NCBI RefSeq assembly: GCF_000691805.2
Contig: NZ_DF820490.1
Location: 1,375 to 65,374, forward strand
Source of the DNA: Weissella oryzae SG25
Lineage (GTDB): Bacteria; Bacillota; Bacilli; Lactobacillales; Lactobacillaceae
Direction of reading: 5' to 3'
DNA length: 64,000 bases
The position numbers and the translations under genes are program-made. The notes under the pieces were generated by a model. The model ran no database searches. It had not been told where the DNA came from and saw only the letters and a program-made list of their open reading frames with translations. This document shows, piece after piece, positions 14,734-24,034 of this stretch. How positions within the stretch are numbered: position 1 is the first letter of the stretch; each line of letters starts with the position of its first letter.

Positions 14734-16618
14734 AAGTTACATTGAAAGGTTTACGGTTAATTTTTCTGAATTAGTGGCAAGGGATCCCGACAAACACGGG
14801 GCTTATGAACGGGGGAGTGAGCTGCGCCAAATAGTGCGGACCTTAAACCAAGAACGCAAAAACAGTGTGGCAATTGTTGGTGAAGCGGGGGTCGGTAAAA
14901 CAGCCCTTGTCGAGGAGTTGGCCAAACGAATCAAATTTCACCCTGAAGACGTTCCAACCAATCTGCGCAATAAGCAAATTCTAGGCTTAGAGTTATCTGC
15001 ATTAATGGAGTATCAGGATGGCGCAACTTTTGCGTCTAATTTGTATAACTTAATTGATGAAATCAAAGCTAATAAAGATTTAATTCTGTTTATTGATGAA
15101 ATGCACGAATTAATTGGGACGGGAGCTGATGGAAAATCAAGTATGGACGCGGCTAATATTTTAAAGCCAGCAATCGGACGTGGTGAAATTCAGGTGATTG
15201 GAGCGACAACCCTTGAAGAGTATCACGAATATATTGAATCAGATAAAGCAATTAGACGTCGCTTTAGCCGCGTCCACTTAAGTGAACTGACTACACAACA
15301 GACACTCGATGTTCTGAAAAAGATTAAGCCGGATTTTGAGCGGCGAATAGGTATTGAAATAGCTGATGGTGAAGACTTATTAGAAGCCGTTGTGTCATTT
15401 GCGGATCGGTTTATTACCACTGAATATTTTCCCGATAAAGCCGTTACATTACTTGATAGCGCTCTATCTGAAGCTAAACTAAATAAACGTTCATTTTTAA
15501 AATTTGATGATATTGCGGAGATTATTCATGAACAATATTTCGTTCCGATGTCTGTATTAACTGAAAGCGACAATGCGAGGTTATATAAACTTTTTAACCG
15601 TATGCAAGCTGATGTGATTGGCCAAGATGCAGCTTTATTAAAGATCACAAATAGTATTCGAGTCCGTGCTGCGGGTCTGGGTGATATGTCTAAACCAATC
15701 TCATTCTTATTAGCTGGGACTCCTGGTGTAGGTAAAACTGAAACCGCTAAATCATTGGCGAGACATTACTTTGGTGGTGAAGACCAAATCATTCGGTTTG
15801 ATATGTCAGAATTTAAGTTTGCGAAAGTCTCGATGGAACTATTCATTGAGCGGGCAGCTGAAGCGGTGAAGTATCACCCGTATTCAGTTTTTCTACTTGA
15901 TGAAATTGAGAAGGCAGATCCTATGGTCTGGGACTTGTTACTACAAATCCTAGACGATGGTCGGTTAACTGATCGCTATGGTCAATTAATCAATTTCAAA
16001 GACCTAATTGTCGTTATGACAACTAACATTGGGCATTCATTAATTCTTGACCGGTCTGAACGTAGTGAAGCTTATAAACAGAATGAAACAAATGTCAAAA
16101 CCTTCCGTCAGGACTTCGAGAGCGCACTGCGAGGCGCTGGTATGCGGCAGGAACTAATTTCTCGAATTGGTTCTGTAATTATCTATAATCCACTAGAAAA
16201 TGATGACGTCTTGCGAATTATTGATCTAAAAATGGATAAGTTGGCCCAACAAGCGGCTAAACAACATTATCAGATTGTGTATAAGCCTGATGCAGTTACC
16301 AAATTAATTCCAACATTTGCGGAACACTATGAAGAGCTTGGTGAACAGCGGCAAGGTTCTTATCCGCTAACAGATTATTTATTGGAACGGGGCTATAAAC
16401 GGAGTCTTGGGGTTCGACCGCTTGATGATGTGATCCTTGAAAATGTGGAGGCCTTGGTCGCTGAAGGGATTTTGAAGGAACGGCGAACTGGTCAATCTGA
16501 CGGTCATACCTTTGTCTTTAGAACTTGGGGAAATCCACCCGATGCCAAACACCCCCGTGGTCGTTGGGAGACTGTGGTAACCCAGTTTGAACTTACTGAG
16601 GAGGCTGTGGATGTTTAA
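14726..16618 (+). CDS. ClpB/ClpC-like double AAA+ ATPase within the conjugation operon
   Basis: A 630-residue protein with two AAA+ modules. The first has Walker A GEAGVGKT (about residue 55) and Walker B LILFIDEMHELIG. The second has Walker A AGTPGVGKT (about 330) and Walker B SVFLLDEIEKADP. The Clp N-domain and the middle coiled-coil are missing. It is therefore a substrate-remodelling ATPase of the Hsp100 type, adapted to the transfer system; the substrate could be the relaxosome or secretion machinery (inference). The ATG at 14726 overlaps the upstream stop (ATGGATAA); the longer frame from 14696 is not needed. Confidence 0.75.
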   Translation: MDKSYIERFTVNFSELVARDPDKHGAYERGSELRQIVRTLNQERKNSVAIVGEAGVGKTALVEELAKRIKFHPEDVPTNLRNKQILGLELSALMEYQDGATFASNLYNLIDEIKANKDLILFIDEMHELIGTGADGKSSMDAANILKPAIGRGEIQVIGATTLEEYHEYIESDKAIRRRFSRVHLSELTTQQTLDVLKKIKPDFERRIGIEIADGEDLLEAVVSFADRFITTEYFPDKAVTLLDSALSEAKLNKRSFLKFDDIAEIIHEQYFVPMSVLTESDNARLYKLFNRMQADVIGQDAALLKITNSIRVRAAGLGDMSKPISFLLAGTPGVGKTETAKSLARHYFGGEDQIIRFDMSEFKFAKVSMELFIERAAEAVKYHPYSVFLLDEIEKADPMVWDLLLQILDDGRLTDRYGQLINFKDLIVVMTTNIGHSLILDRSERSEAYKQNETNVKTFRQDFESALRGAGMRQELISRIGSVIIYNPLENDDVLRIIDLKMDKLAQQAAKQHYQIVYKPDAVTKLIPTFAEHYEELGEQRQGSYPLTDYLLERGYKRSLGVRPLDDVILENVEALVAEGILKERRTGQSDGHTFVFRTWGNPPDAKHPRGRWETVVTQFELTEEAVDV

Positions 16619-19600
16619 TAAACGTAAGTATGAACAGGAACGAGATTTCGAGCGACAAAGTCAAATTAGATTACGTGGTCGTTTGTGGTTTCGGTTACTA
16701 ATCTTTGCTCTCTATGTTGTTATGGGCGCTTTTATAGCTTTGGTGGTTGGAACTTTTGCCCGTGTCCTCTGGTATTGTATTGCCAATGGACTCGGTAATT
16801 TACTGCTGAATCGATTAGGCTACTATATTGATCCAGCTTTCAGTATCGACTACTTACAACAATACCTGGTCTTTTCATTATCTGGTGGAACCCTTCTTGA
16901 TCATTCTTGGATTACTTGGACCCTTATGGTCATTGTTTTCTTATTAATATTGCGTCTTGGGTTTAAAAACAATTATGATTGGGGGCAAAAGTTTGCGGAC
17001 AGGACAACTAATCAAAACCGCTGGGCAACTTTGAAAGAAATTGACGCAGTGTATAAACTCATTCCTGATCGTAATAAGTTTTACAAGGGCTTAGCTGGTG
17101 AACCAATTACCCATATTTCTGGTTATTCGGTGGCTTTTCTAAAGCTACACCCTGTGCTTTGGTTAATCCAAATTATCAAAGCGCCATTTGGGCTTAATCG
17201 ACAAGAATTTCCCAAATCCTATCAAACTTTACGGACTAAACTTTTAAAAACACCAGGTATCAAGTCATTCTTTAAAGGCCAAGCCAGTGTAACCGGTGGT
17301 TTTGAAGGCTTCTTTTGGATTGATACAACTCCCACGCACACGAGTATTACGGCACCAACCCGAATTGGTAAGGATCAACGGATTGGTTATCCGACTATTG
17401 ACGTGTTCCGAAGGGCTGAAATTCAACCCAATATTATTGATACTGATGCTAAAAATGAAGATGGCAAGATGTCGTTTGTACCTTTGTTAAAGGCAGGCTA
17501 TGACGTTAGTTTTGTTAACATAATTGATCCTAACTGGTCAGAGCTTTGGAACCCATTACAAGCCGCTTTGGACTATGCAAAAGATGGTGAACTTGATGCG
17601 GCGCGTGATGAAGCGAGTGTAATTGTTCAAATTATCGGGAGCACAGGTGCTGAAAATACTGAAAATGATACCTGGGATAAGTCGGCTGAAGATACGCAAT
17701 TGGCGATTATTCTAGTGCTTTTATGGCTAGCCATTGAACACGATGATGATTCTTTAGCAACGCCTGCCAGCGTTCCGCAACTGATAAATTCACTTGGCCA
17801 ATTTAGTGATCCAAAGGATAAAAACAAAGATGGACTTGCACAGTATTTCAATATGTTAAGGCAACTTGATCCGCTGCCACCGATACTGAATGAAGCCATT
17901 TTAAAAGCTGGCTCATATCTGCAAGCAACTGGAGATACAAGGACCTCGGTTATGTTTACTTTGCAGCGACATTCAAGTTTATTTGCCAGTGAAACGGTCG
18001 CCAAATTAACCTCACGGTCAACAATTCATATCTCTGATTATGGTTTTCCTCGCATGTTGAAAGTTATGTTGCCTGAAGAATATGCCGGTTTAACGGCTTA
18101 CGTTGAGCTGTATGATGCCAAACATGTGGAAACTAAAATCAAAGACTATTTTGTCAATGCAATGCGTATTTTGCGCCATCCAATTAAAGGCTGGCGACGT
18201 GGTGCCAAACCTTTCTTAGAACAAGACTCAATGAAGGTCAGCAGTTCAGGGGTAATTCATTATCCGTTTAAGAATTACTTTCCTGAGGATTGGTTAATTC
18301 GGGTTCATTTTGAAAATAAAGACAATCCGCACCATTTAAGAAAAGATTGGGTCGAGCTGCCAGGGGAGCGCCGTTTGAAATACTCCTTGGGTGGTAAACA
18401 AATGTTTGATCCATATACGGGTAAACCTGAGTTCAAAATTGTGCCTAAAGCTTTGAAATACAAGTTATTTGAGGGGCGGAAAGCCAAGTATGATTTACGG
18501 TATTCAGAAAAGCCCAAAGCAACCTTTATTGTTGCATCGCAAAACAATGACAATTATTCGGCGCTGGCGTCACTCTTTATCGGACAAGTCTTCTCTGTTA
18601 ATACGCAAATTGCTTCCGAAATTACACGGCGAAAAATGGATCGCTGGATTGTTTATAAGTTAAATGAGTTTGGCATGTGGCCTCAGATTCCAGGCTTTGA
18701 AAATTTCTTAACTCGTGGGCTTACTTACGGTCATATTGTTAATATTTATCTTCAAGATGATATTCAAATCGGCAAGAATTACAGCGACAAAGATGCTAGA
18801 GAAATTAAAAGTAATATGGCTACGCAATATTATTTGCAGACTAAGGATAAAGACACTAAAAAAGAATTATCTGAACGGCTTGGTGAAATAGAAGTTCAAA
18901 AGGAAATGGTTAATTCACAAATGGGTGAGCAGCAACAGGATCGTAGTAATCGGGTCGTATCGATTGAAACCAAACCTTTAATGCCTGAAAAAGACATTGA
19001 AGAATTGCTCGACGGTGAAGTTATCGTAATGCGAACAGCTAAACGTAACGATAAACGGTGGCGCAGAGTTCGAGCATTACCAATCTTTGATACTAAAGCT
19101 ACGATTATGCCAAATTCACGTGATCTACTGGGTGCTACATATTCGCTCGACTATTACACCACAGACTTACCAATTGAAAATCACGTTAAGCATTTGGCTT
19201 ATAACGATTTGTTTCAAGACTTCAGTCCGTATTTCTACGAGCTGCAAGATCGACTTTCTATGACAGCCACCAGCCAGGTGAATGTTGGACCGTTAATGAA
19301 AGACGTCAATGAAAAAGACTTACAGGACGCGCTCAACATTGCATACGAGCGCGACAATCCACAACTATCACCTAAACAAGTTTCAGAACAGGATCTTTAT
19401 ACGCAGTGGCAAGAAAACTTTAGTAGCGACTTAGATGCGCCCTTTATGTCTGACAAGCAACTAGCCAATATCCCGCTAGTCATGGAGGTAGAGGAGCTAA
19501 TTAAGGGCCTTCTAAAGAGAAAACATAATACAAAACGAACTGATACGCAGATAAATGCTTTACAGCTTGCGGAACGCGGCGTGTTGTTTGAAACCTTGCC

Positions 19601-19814
19601 TGAAATAAATACCAATCGTAACTTATTAAACCTGATGGATCGTGATTTAAAGGCGGTGTTTGAAATACAGAAGCGTTTGGATGGTCGCTCACCTGCAAGT
19701 GATTTAGTAGCCGCTGAAGGTGAGCCGCTTGAAGAAAAAACAGAAACTGCGGGTCTAAATGATGATGAGCTCGCAGCTCTAGACGCAGCACAAGCTACTT
19801 ATGAAGAAGAGTGA
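16611..19814 (+). CDS. VirD4-like type IV coupling protein (TraG/TraD family)
   Basis: A 1067-residue protein with two N-terminal membrane segments (about residues 28-55 and 95-120), then a nucleotide-binding domain with APTRIGKD in the Walker A position near residue 255. The VirD4 signature region reads WIVYKLNEFGMWPQIPGFENFLTRG and is followed by YGHIVNIYLQD. It would link the DNA substrate to the secretion channel. Asn instead of Asp in the Walker B position and GKD instead of GKS/T in Walker A are unusual. The ATG overlaps the preceding stop (ATGTTTAA). Confidence 0.75.
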   Translation: MFNKRKYEQERDFERQSQIRLRGRLWFRLLIFALYVVMGAFIALVVGTFARVLWYCIANGLGNLLLNRLGYYIDPAFSIDYLQQYLVFSLSGGTLLDHSWITWTLMVIVFLLILRLGFKNNYDWGQKFADRTTNQNRWATLKEIDAVYKLIPDRNKFYKGLAGEPITHISGYSVAFLKLHPVLWLIQIIKAPFGLNRQEFPKSYQTLRTKLLKTPGIKSFFKGQASVTGGFEGFFWIDTTPTHTSITAPTRIGKDQRIGYPTIDVFRRAEIQPNIIDTDAKNEDGKMSFVPLLKAGYDVSFVNIIDPNWSELWNPLQAALDYAKDGELDAARDEASVIVQIIGSTGAENTENDTWDKSAEDTQLAIILVLLWLAIEHDDDSLATPASVPQLINSLGQFSDPKDKNKDGLAQYFNMLRQLDPLPPILNEAILKAGSYLQATGDTRTSVMFTLQRHSSLFASETVAKLTSRSTIHISDYGFPRMLKVMLPEEYAGLTAYVELYDAKHVETKIKDYFVNAMRILRHPIKGWRRGAKPFLEQDSMKVSSSGVIHYPFKNYFPEDWLIRVHFENKDNPHHLRKDWVELPGERRLKYSLGGKQMFDPYTGKPEFKIVPKALKYKLFEGRKAKYDLRYSEKPKATFIVASQNNDNYSALASLFIGQVFSVNTQIASEITRRKMDRWIVYKLNEFGMWPQIPGFENFLTRGLTYGHIVNIYLQDDIQIGKNYSDKDAREIKSNMATQYYLQTKDKDTKKELSERLGEIEVQKEMVNSQMGEQQQDRSNRVVSIETKPLMPEKDIEELLDGEVIVMRTAKRNDKRWRRVRALPIFDTKATIMPNSRDLLGATYSLDYYTTDLPIENHVKHLAYNDLFQDFSPYFYELQDRLSMTATSQVNVGPLMKDVNEKDLQDALNIAYERDNPQLSPKQVSEQDLYTQWQENFSSDLDAPFMSDKQLANIPLVMEVEELIKGLLKRKHNTKRTDTQINALQLAERGVLFETLPEINTNRNLLNLMDRDLKAVFEIQKRLDGRSPASDLVAAEGEPLEEKTETAGLNDDELAALDAAQATYEEE

Positions 19815-19825
19815 AAGGAAAGATA

Positions 19826-21850
19826 ATGCAAAATTTATTTTATTTAGCATTAATGAAATTACCTGACACTGGGCCAACAACCCAGTTTTACGATGCTTGG
19901 TCGAGCTATCTAAAGGCTATGCCAAGACTTTTATTTATCATAATCGAATTTTTATCTCAAGGACTAGCTGACTTAATATTTGATTTAGGGAACGCAGTCT
20001 TAACTGCTTGGGCTAAAGTATGGGATTTAGCCGATTTTAGCGGTATCTTTGCGGTCAAACACGCGGGTGATATGACCGGCTATAATCTAGAACAATATGT
20101 AACGCTTTTTGCCAGCATTGGTATGATTGTTTTTGCGATTGTAATGTACGTTCAACTCTTTATGTTCACACTGACCAGTGGACAGAAAGGAAAAGATTGG
20201 CCCCGTGGCTTAGCGATTATCTTCACCATTATTGGTATGTTGCCTTTGATTATCAGTGGTGGAACTGCAATAGCTAAGAGTGCTAACAGTACTTTTTTAC
20301 CAAAAGACAATAACGTGCTGGTACAAGTTTGGCGTAACAACAGTGTTGATATGGAAAAGGTCGCCGATGATAACTTTGATGTGTCATTGGATAAGTTAAA
20401 AGATTATAGTCCTATTAAGGAGAAAGATGATCCAGCTGTTGTTAAAGCTAGTTTCTTTTCTAATGTGATGGATGACAATGAGATAAATAAAATTACTGGT
20501 TCAAATAAAGATGCAGCAAAGAAAGTATTTAAACAGAAGCGAGGGTTAGATGCTGAAAGCAAACCAGAGGAACTTGATAAAGGCTCGTGGTTTACAGGCG
20601 GGATCTTTAACGAGGTTTACCCAAGAATTAAAGTGAATTGGCTGGGTATTATTGGTGCGGAGATAACCTTCGCTATTGTTGGCTTCCTAGCGATAATTGA
20701 AGTCACTGTTCGGATCTACCGGATTGCCTATTATTCGATTACCTTATTAATTTTTGCGTTTAGAGACCTTAAAGGTGAAAAAGCAATGCAAATTTTGCAT
20801 TTAATTGAAGGCTCATTTATAGGTATGGCGTTGATGCCATTGAATGTGCTGATGTTCTTTGCCTTTATTCAATGGGCCATGACCAAAACTGAATCAATGG
20901 GCCTCAGTGCAATGCCCTACACCATCTTATCAATTGGATTAATGATTGGTGGTGCTAAAGGCTTACTTGGCGGTTTCTCATTAATTGATGATTGGACCGG
21001 TGTTCCAACAGGTCATGGTAATACCGCGCAGTCATTGATTGCGGCAGGTATGGCCGCCAAGACAGTTGATGATGTCGCAAAAGGGCTTGGAAAAACAGCT
21101 AAGGCTGGATTTGGTGGCACTAAAGCTTTGGTCGAAAATGCCGGTAACGCAGCCGCCAAGATTTCTGATAAAGTACATTCTAAGATGAATGATTTTGCTT
21201 TGCAGCGAGCCGCAAATGGTATGAAAGTACCGTTAAATCCGCAAGGTAAGAATGATTCAGATGGTAATGGGACAGATAGTGCTCCTAATCCTTCAGCAGG
21301 TGACAGCGACAGCAAGTTGGACAAGAACAAAGATAGTAATTCAGGTCAAGACACAGGTTCAGCCAATAAACCTGAAAGTGACCATAAAGATGACAGTGAT
21401 AGTGGTATGCCAACTCCACCACCTAATCCAGCTGGACCAAATGCTCAACCGGCTAGGGGTGATGAAAATAGTACCGCTAACAAAGCTGGCAGTGCTCAAA
21501 ATCGAACTAGTTCTAAAAATACACCTACTCAAGGTGGAACAGGTGGGCCAATGCGTGTACCTATGAACGGCGGTAATACGACGGGTCAACGGGCAGTAAC
21601 CTCACCAAGTAGTAGCACTGGCAAAGTAAGTACACCCAACCAGGCACCAACTGTACCGACAAGCAGCAGTCTTGATCAGATGCCAGCAGACGCTCCAAAT
21701 GTAAATTTGGATAATTCGGCTCCAATGCCAGATATGAGTAGCTTTGATAGCGTTAGTCAACCGTCAGATTATTCGGAGGACGAGATGCCACCACTACCAA
21801 CTCAGGCGGAACTTGATGAAATGATGCCACCAATTGAAATACCTAAATAA
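19826..21850 (+). CDS. VirB6/TrbL-like multi-pass membrane protein of the transfer channel
   Basis: A 674-residue protein. The N-terminal 400 residues contain about seven hydrophobic segments, with a soluble loop of about 110 residues after the third. The C-terminal 250 residues are hydrophilic and rich in Pro, Ser, Asn, Asp and Gly. This layout is that of VirB6-like channel subunits of Gram-positive conjugation systems. AAAGGAAAG precedes the ATG at 19826; the in-frame GTG at 19811 is a poorer start. It closes operon 1, with a terminator following at once. Confidence 0.65.
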   Translation: MQNLFYLALMKLPDTGPTTQFYDAWSSYLKAMPRLLFIIIEFLSQGLADLIFDLGNAVLTAWAKVWDLADFSGIFAVKHAGDMTGYNLEQYVTLFASIGMIVFAIVMYVQLFMFTLTSGQKGKDWPRGLAIIFTIIGMLPLIISGGTAIAKSANSTFLPKDNNVLVQVWRNNSVDMEKVADDNFDVSLDKLKDYSPIKEKDDPAVVKASFFSNVMDDNEINKITGSNKDAAKKVFKQKRGLDAESKPEELDKGSWFTGGIFNEVYPRIKVNWLGIIGAEITFAIVGFLAIIEVTVRIYRIAYYSITLLIFAFRDLKGEKAMQILHLIEGSFIGMALMPLNVLMFFAFIQWAMTKTESMGLSAMPYTILSIGLMIGGAKGLLGGFSLIDDWTGVPTGHGNTAQSLIAAGMAAKTVDDVAKGLGKTAKAGFGGTKALVENAGNAAAKISDKVHSKMNDFALQRAANGMKVPLNPQGKNDSDGNGTDSAPNPSAGDSDSKLDKNKDSNSGQDTGSANKPESDHKDDSDSGMPTPPPNPAGPNAQPARGDENSTANKAGSAQNRTSSKNTPTQGGTGGPMRVPMNGGNTTGQRAVTSPSSSTGKVSTPNQAPTVPTSSSLDQMPADAPNVNLDNSAPMPDMSSFDSVSQPSDYSEDEMPPLPTQAELDEMMPPIEIPK

Positions 21851-21858
21851 TCACTAAA

Positions 21859-21900
21859 AGGGTAAAACATATCGCTTAAATATGGGTTTACCCTTTTTTT
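21859..21900 (+). terminator. Terminator of transfer operon 1
   Basis: GGGTAAA pairs with TTTACCC around a loop of about 20 bases, followed by seven T. Confidence 0.75.
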
Positions 21901-21956
21901 ATGTGATTAATTAAGGTAACATTAAGGTATTGAATAAAACAAATGGAGTTAGATAG

Positions 21957-22463
21957 ATGACTAAAAAATTATGGTGGGTAATTGGGATTCTTTGTGCAGT
22001 CGTGGTGATTGGCGCTGGAACTTTTACTTATATTAAAAACAATCCAACCAAAGCAATGGCCGCAAAAATGTCAGATAAAGAGTGGAAAGATTTAGGCATT
22101 GAGAAACAATTTAAAGTGGCTCCAGCTGGGCATTATGTGCATTTAACTAAGTCTAGCCCATATCTTTATAAGACTAGTTGGTCAGAAAAACAGTTTCATG
22201 AATGGTATAATGCTGGTGGCCATAGTGGAAAAGAAAAAATAACTTTTGGAACAAGTAAAACTTTTGACGATAAGAAAATCGTAGACTCGGAAAACGATAA
22301 CGGCGAAGTTGCTGATGTATGGAGTAAGCTTTTTGATAATACAAAATTTACAGGTCAAAAAGGTGGTGAGCCTGAAGACATGTATCAGGTGTACTTCAAT
22401 TCAGCAGCCGATGCTAAGAAGGATCCTGACGTAGGCCGAACCGTTTCGCAAATTGTACGATAA
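21957..22463 (+). CDS. Exported or membrane-anchored protein, unknown
   Basis: A 168-residue protein with an N-terminal signal anchor (KKLWWVIGILCAVVVIGAGTFTYI) and a hydrophilic extracellular part without cysteines. It lies alone between two terminators. GGAG lies 11 bases before the ATG. Its place between the transfer and partition genes suggests a surface function such as entry exclusion or pilus support, but nothing in the sequence proves it. Confidence 0.55.
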   Translation: MTKKLWWVIGILCAVVVIGAGTFTYIKNNPTKAMAAKMSDKEWKDLGIEKQFKVAPAGHYVHLTKSSPYLYKTSWSEKQFHEWYNAGGHSGKEKITFGTSKTFDDKKIVDSENDNGEVADVWSKLFDNTKFTGQKGGEPEDMYQVYFNSAADAKKDPDVGRTVSQIVR

Positions 22464-22465
22464 AA

Positions 22466-22502
22466 TAAAAAGCTTGAGGAAATTGCTCCTCAAGCTTTTT
22501 TA
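22466..22502. terminator. Bidirectional terminator between the exported protein and the partition operon
   Basis: AAAAAGCTTGAGGA and TCCTCAAGCTTTTTT form a near-perfect stem with A and T tracts on both sides. It sits between two convergent genes. Confidence 0.9.
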
Positions 22503-22796
22503 TTTGTTGTAATCTAAGATTTTTTGGAAAACGTCAACTGCAAATTCAGATAAGCTCTTGTAACCATTTTGCTTTGCCAGGTCAGTAAGTTCATTCTTCA
22601 TGGTCGGCGTCATTGTCAAAGACACTGATTGTTTACGCTCTTTGTTAGTTTTTTGCTCAAATGCTAGGTTAGATGCGAACTCATCAGCGTCAAAGTTACG
22701 GTTATTTTTTAACGGATTTTCTTGCAAGGCTTGAGCCATAGCATTCTTACTATTATCGTCAGTAAATGACTGACCTTGTTTTGAATTAAGTGACAT
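22500..22796 (-). CDS. Ribbon-helix-helix partner of ParA (centromere-binding protein)
   Basis: A 98-residue protein with a disordered polar N-terminal half. A C-terminal segment, KQSVSLTMTPTMKNELTDLAKQNGYKSLSEF, has the beta strand plus two helices of a ribbon-helix-helix domain. It follows parA with a 14-base gap, the usual order in type Ib partition operons. It should bind the centromere repeats and load ParA. The arrays at 23714-23965 and 25147-25434 are the obvious targets. The exact family is not known to me. Confidence 0.7.
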   Translation of the reverse strand: MSLNSKQGQSFTDDNSKNAMAQALQENPLKNNRNFDADEFASNLAFEQKTNKERKQSVSLTMTPTMKNELTDLAKQNGYKSLSEFAVDVFQKILDYNK

Positions 22797-22810
22797 AATT
22801 TATTCTCCAA

Positions 22811-23608
22811 TTATATGTTATCAATCGTTTGAGTGAGTTTTGTAAATTCTTCAACCAAGTGGTCTTTATAGCCTTTATATGAGCGTAGTTTGTCTGCGGT
22901 CATATTAGTTACAGCAACCTTTGTAAACGTTGAGGTTGGCATAATTTCACTAAATTTAATGACACCAATGTTGTTAGGGATACTTTCTAATTCTTCTTTA
23001 AAAAGGCGGCTAGAAGTAGTCGTTGAACGCGCCTTACTACCGATAAAGTAAACCTTGGCATCAATGTCACTCGCATTGGTCCGTGGGTCAATACTTGCTT
23101 CTCGGAACTCAGCCATGCGTAACTCGAATTGATTCTTAAGTTGCGTAAAGCCGTATTCACTTGGTTCAAGAGGTACGATGACCGCGTCACTAACTGCGAT
23201 TGTATTCTTAGTTAACATGCTAAATTCTGGGTGAGTATCAATAAGTACGTAATCATATGAATAAATAACATCTTTGTTTTTGTTCATCCAGTTAAGCAAA
23301 ACATACTCGCGAAACATTTTACCTTGAATTAAAGTCTCAACTTGATCAAGGTTTGGTGACGCAGGTATTAAATCAATGTTCTCTGCTACTTGACGGACTT
23401 CAGGTTGGCTGCCTATAAAAACGTCAAGCAATGTATTTTGATTGGTAATAACATTAAAGGTCGAACTTAAACTAGCTTGAAAATCAGCATCAATTAAAAG
23501 AACTTTTTTGTTTTGTGATGCTAACCATGATGCAAAGTTGAATAGAATGGTGGTCTTACCAACACCACCTTTTGAACCAGTAAATGTAACAATCTTTGTT
23601 GTAGTCAT
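22811..23608 (-). CDS. parA: ParA-type partition ATPase
   Basis: A 265-residue protein with the deviant Walker A KGGVGKTT near residue 13. It also has the ParA motif VLLIDADFQASLS and a Walker B-like YVLIDTHPE. It has no N-terminal HTH domain, so it belongs to the short (type Ib) group that works with a ribbon-helix-helix partner. The ATG at 23608 follows GAGGATTC; the longer frame from 23641 is not supported. The role is segregation of the element while it is a plasmid or excised circle. Confidence 0.85.
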   Translation of the reverse strand: MTTTKIVTFTGSKGGVGKTTILFNFASWLASQNKKVLLIDADFQASLSSTFNVITNQNTLLDVFIGSQPEVRQVAENIDLIPASPNLDQVETLIQGKMFREYVLLNWMNKNKDVIYSYDYVLIDTHPEFSMLTKNTIAVSDAVIVPLEPSEYGFTQLKNQFELRMAEFREASIDPRTNASDIDAKVYFIGSKARSTTTSSRLFKEELESIPNNIGVIKFSEIMPTSTFTKVAVTNMTADKLRSYKGYKDHLVEEFTKLTQTIDNI

Positions 23609-23713
23609 AATAGAATCCTCATTGTTTAAATTAGTTGTCAAAATGAAATAAACGTGAGTTAATCAAGGATCGTAACTATTACAACATTAATTATACTACT
23701 AGTATAACAATAA

Positions 23714-23965
23714 GTATACGGTTAAGTATGTTAATGGGTATACGTAAGAGTATACGGTTAAGTATGTTAATGGGTATACGTAAGAGTATACGGTTAAGTA
23801 TGTTAATGGGTATACGTAAGAGTATACGGTTAAGTATGTTAATGGGTATACGTAAGAGTATACGGTTAAGTATGTTAATGGGTATACGTAAGAGTATACG
23901 GTTAAGTATGTTATTAGGTATATGTATGAGTATACGATTAAGTATGTTTAAGCGTATAACGCAAG
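23714..23965 (+). repeat. Centromere-like array 1: seven 36-bp units
   Basis: Five identical 36-bp units start at 23714, 23750, 23786, 23822 and 23858, followed by two degenerate ones. Each unit splits into three 12-bp parts starting GTATAC, GTATGT and GTATAC, so the core recurs every 12 bases. It lies upstream of parA, divergently from it, and just before the proC promoter. Regular short direct repeats beside parA with a ribbon-helix-helix gene are typical parS sites. Confidence 0.8.
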
Positions 23966-24034
23966 TTATACTTAAAAGTATAACTAGAAGGATATGATAC
24001 AATTGTGCTAATAAAAACTTTTGAGGTGTTAAAT

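Noticed and set aside
23691-24002. Open frames on both strands with a repeating 12-residue unit (MLMGIRKSIRLS and ILNRILLRIPIN)
   Set aside because: They are produced by the 36-bp DNA repeat (36 is a multiple of 3). There is no ribosome site and the repeat fits a centromere beside parA.
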